DNA of 64,000 bases from Neisseria macacae ATCC 33926 (GTDB lineage Bacteria; Pseudomonadota; Gammaproteobacteria; Burkholderiales; Neisseriaceae): contig NZ_CP094241.1 of assembly GCF_022749495.1 (NCBI RefSeq), forward strand, positions 2,604,001 through 2,668,000. The letters run 5' to 3'. Of this stretch, positions 63,209-64,000 are shown piece by piece. Each line of letters begins with the position of its first letter. Positions within the stretch are counted from its first letter, which is position 1. The position numbers and the translations under genes were made by a program. Below the pieces are notes generated by a model. That model saw nothing but the letters and a program-made list of their open reading frames with translations, searched no databases and was not told the origin of the DNA.

Positions 63209-64000
63209 ATGATGATACCTACTCTGCTCGCTATGCGCGACTTTTCCAGAATGCGCGAAATTATTACCGTGCTGACGAAATACGGCTTGGGCGGCTTTGT
63301 GCAGCGCATCCGTTTGGGCGCGGCGGGCGGGGACGAAGTGCATCCCGACAGCCGTTATATGAGTACGCCGCGACGCTTCCGCAAAGCGTTTGAGGAGCTG
63401 GGTCCGACCTTCGTCAAACTCGGTCAGGTATTGTCCACGCGGGTCGATATTTTCGGGGCGGAGTGGATTGAAGAGTTCGAACAACTGCAAAGCAACGTCG
63501 CGCCGATACCATCGTCTGAAATCTATACTTTGGTCGAAGCCTATCTGGGCAAACCCGTTTCCGAAGTGTTTCGCAGCATAGACCCGAAACCCGCCGGCAG
63601 CGCGTCGGTGGCGCAGGTACACCGTGCCGAACTTTTAGACGGAACCGCCGTCGCCGTCAAAGTCAAACGCCCCGACATCGAGCCGGTCATTCAGGCGGAT
63701 TTGCGGATTTTGAACCACCTCGCCAGACTGATGGAATCCGAAATCCCCGAAGTGCGCCGTTACCAGCCCGTATTGATGGTCGCCTATTTTGCCAAGAGTC
63801 TGGCGAAAGAAACCGACTTATCGGTGGAGCTGCGCTATATGCAGCGTTTCGGTCAGACCTTTTCAGACGACCCCTTGGTCCGCATCCCCGCCGTCTATCC
63901 CGACATTTCCAACCGGCACATCCTCGTACAAGACTACATCGACGGCACACTCCTGAAAGACGCCGACCTCGAAACCATGCCCCACACCTTGCGCAACGGG
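63209..64000 (+). CDS. ubiB: UbiB/AarF protein kinase-like, 3' end missing
   Basis: The start of a UbiB-family atypical kinase needed for ubiquinone production. The open frame runs from ATG 63209 to the window edge, 264 codons. Motifs: GPTFVKLGQVLSTRVD (the KxGQ loop), KPAGSASVAQVHRAEL (Ala-rich nucleotide loop), VAVKVKRPDIE (Lys) and the E in VELRYMQRFG. C-terminal catalytic and membrane parts lie beyond 64000. Divergent from the NlpC gene. Two adjacent ATGs (63209, 63212) are possible starts. Confidence 0.93.
   Translation, partial: MMIPTLLAMRDFSRMREIITVLTKYGLGGFVQRIRLGAAGGDEVHPDSRYMSTPRRFRKAFEELGPTFVKLGQVLSTRVDIFGAEWIEEFEQLQSNVAPIPSSEIYTLVEAYLGKPVSEVFRSIDPKPAGSASVAQVHRAELLDGTAVAVKVKRPDIEPVIQADLRILNHLARLMESEIPEVRRYQPVLMVAYFAKSLAKETDLSVELRYMQRFGQTFSDDPLVRIPAVYPDISNRHILVQDYIDGTLLKDADLETMPHTLRNG

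Overview
The window is chromosomal DNA of a commensal Neisseria. The 12-base word AGGTCGTCTGAA, the DNA uptake sequence (DUS) dialect I know from the N. mucosa / N. sicca group, occurs dozens of times, mostly as inverted pairs just after genes. Correia elements (CREE, with TATAGTGGATTAA ends) and a dRS3 repeat support the same genus. Housekeeping proteins (GyrB, GltX, LeuS, PyrD, AcpP/FabF, PrfB, ParB, DnaJ, ArgJ, UbiX, UbiB) are full length and look betaproteobacterial. The species call is inference. I see no tRNA, rRNA or CRISPR array.

Layout. 1-2.6 kb: a DsbC-like lipoprotein and the MltA transglycosylase. 2.7-10.9 kb: an AT-rich accessory island with a broken Rhs toxin tail, orphan toxin remnants, small membrane proteins (probable immunity proteins), a Sel1-repeat lipoprotein and unknown membrane-anchored proteins. 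11-15.8 kb: pyrD, an xth-membrane protein-pseudohydrolase operon, a TbpB/fHbp-like surface lipoprotein and a Cys-rich periplasmic protein. 16-23.2 kb: the RNA helicase gene hrpA, split by a NYN/PIN-like gene. Its C-terminal half also carries a 1.4-kb in-frame insertion that encodes a GNAT acetyltransferase domain and a second small domain among repeats. 23.2-26.1 kb: a low-GC pair, an OLD-like ATPase/TOPRIM protein and a D12 adenine methyltransferase. This is my best candidate for an undescribed defence cassette.

26.3-41.6 kb is mostly core: a SWIM protein, prfB, tlpA, an ArsC-like protein, a SanA-like protein, gltX, a DUF2167 protein, gyrB, ubiX, parB, fabF, acpP and a cupin. 41.7-48.6 kb is an iron-uptake region: a TonB-dependent receptor and a cupin sit between clusters of 437-438-bp repeats carrying a 107-bp element, followed by a siderophore-binding lipoprotein divergent from an AraC regulator. 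48.7-55 kb: an S9 peptidase, dnaJ, and leuS with an AT-rich in-frame expansion in its editing region. 55-59.4 kb: a DpnI-like endonuclease (drg), a lipoprotein, many Correia elements and an IS3-family element inserted in a DUS hairpin. 59.4-64 kb: argJ, lrgAB, a small acidic protein, an NlpC/P60 hydrolase and the start of ubiB, which runs off the end.

Two themes stand out. Several genes are interrupted or expanded at or near uptake-sequence words, some in dialects of other Neisseriaceae genera, as expected if transformation between genera shaped the region. The window also encodes both a DpnI-like nuclease, which should cut methylated GATC, and an adenine methyltransferase, so the latter should avoid GATC if both are active.
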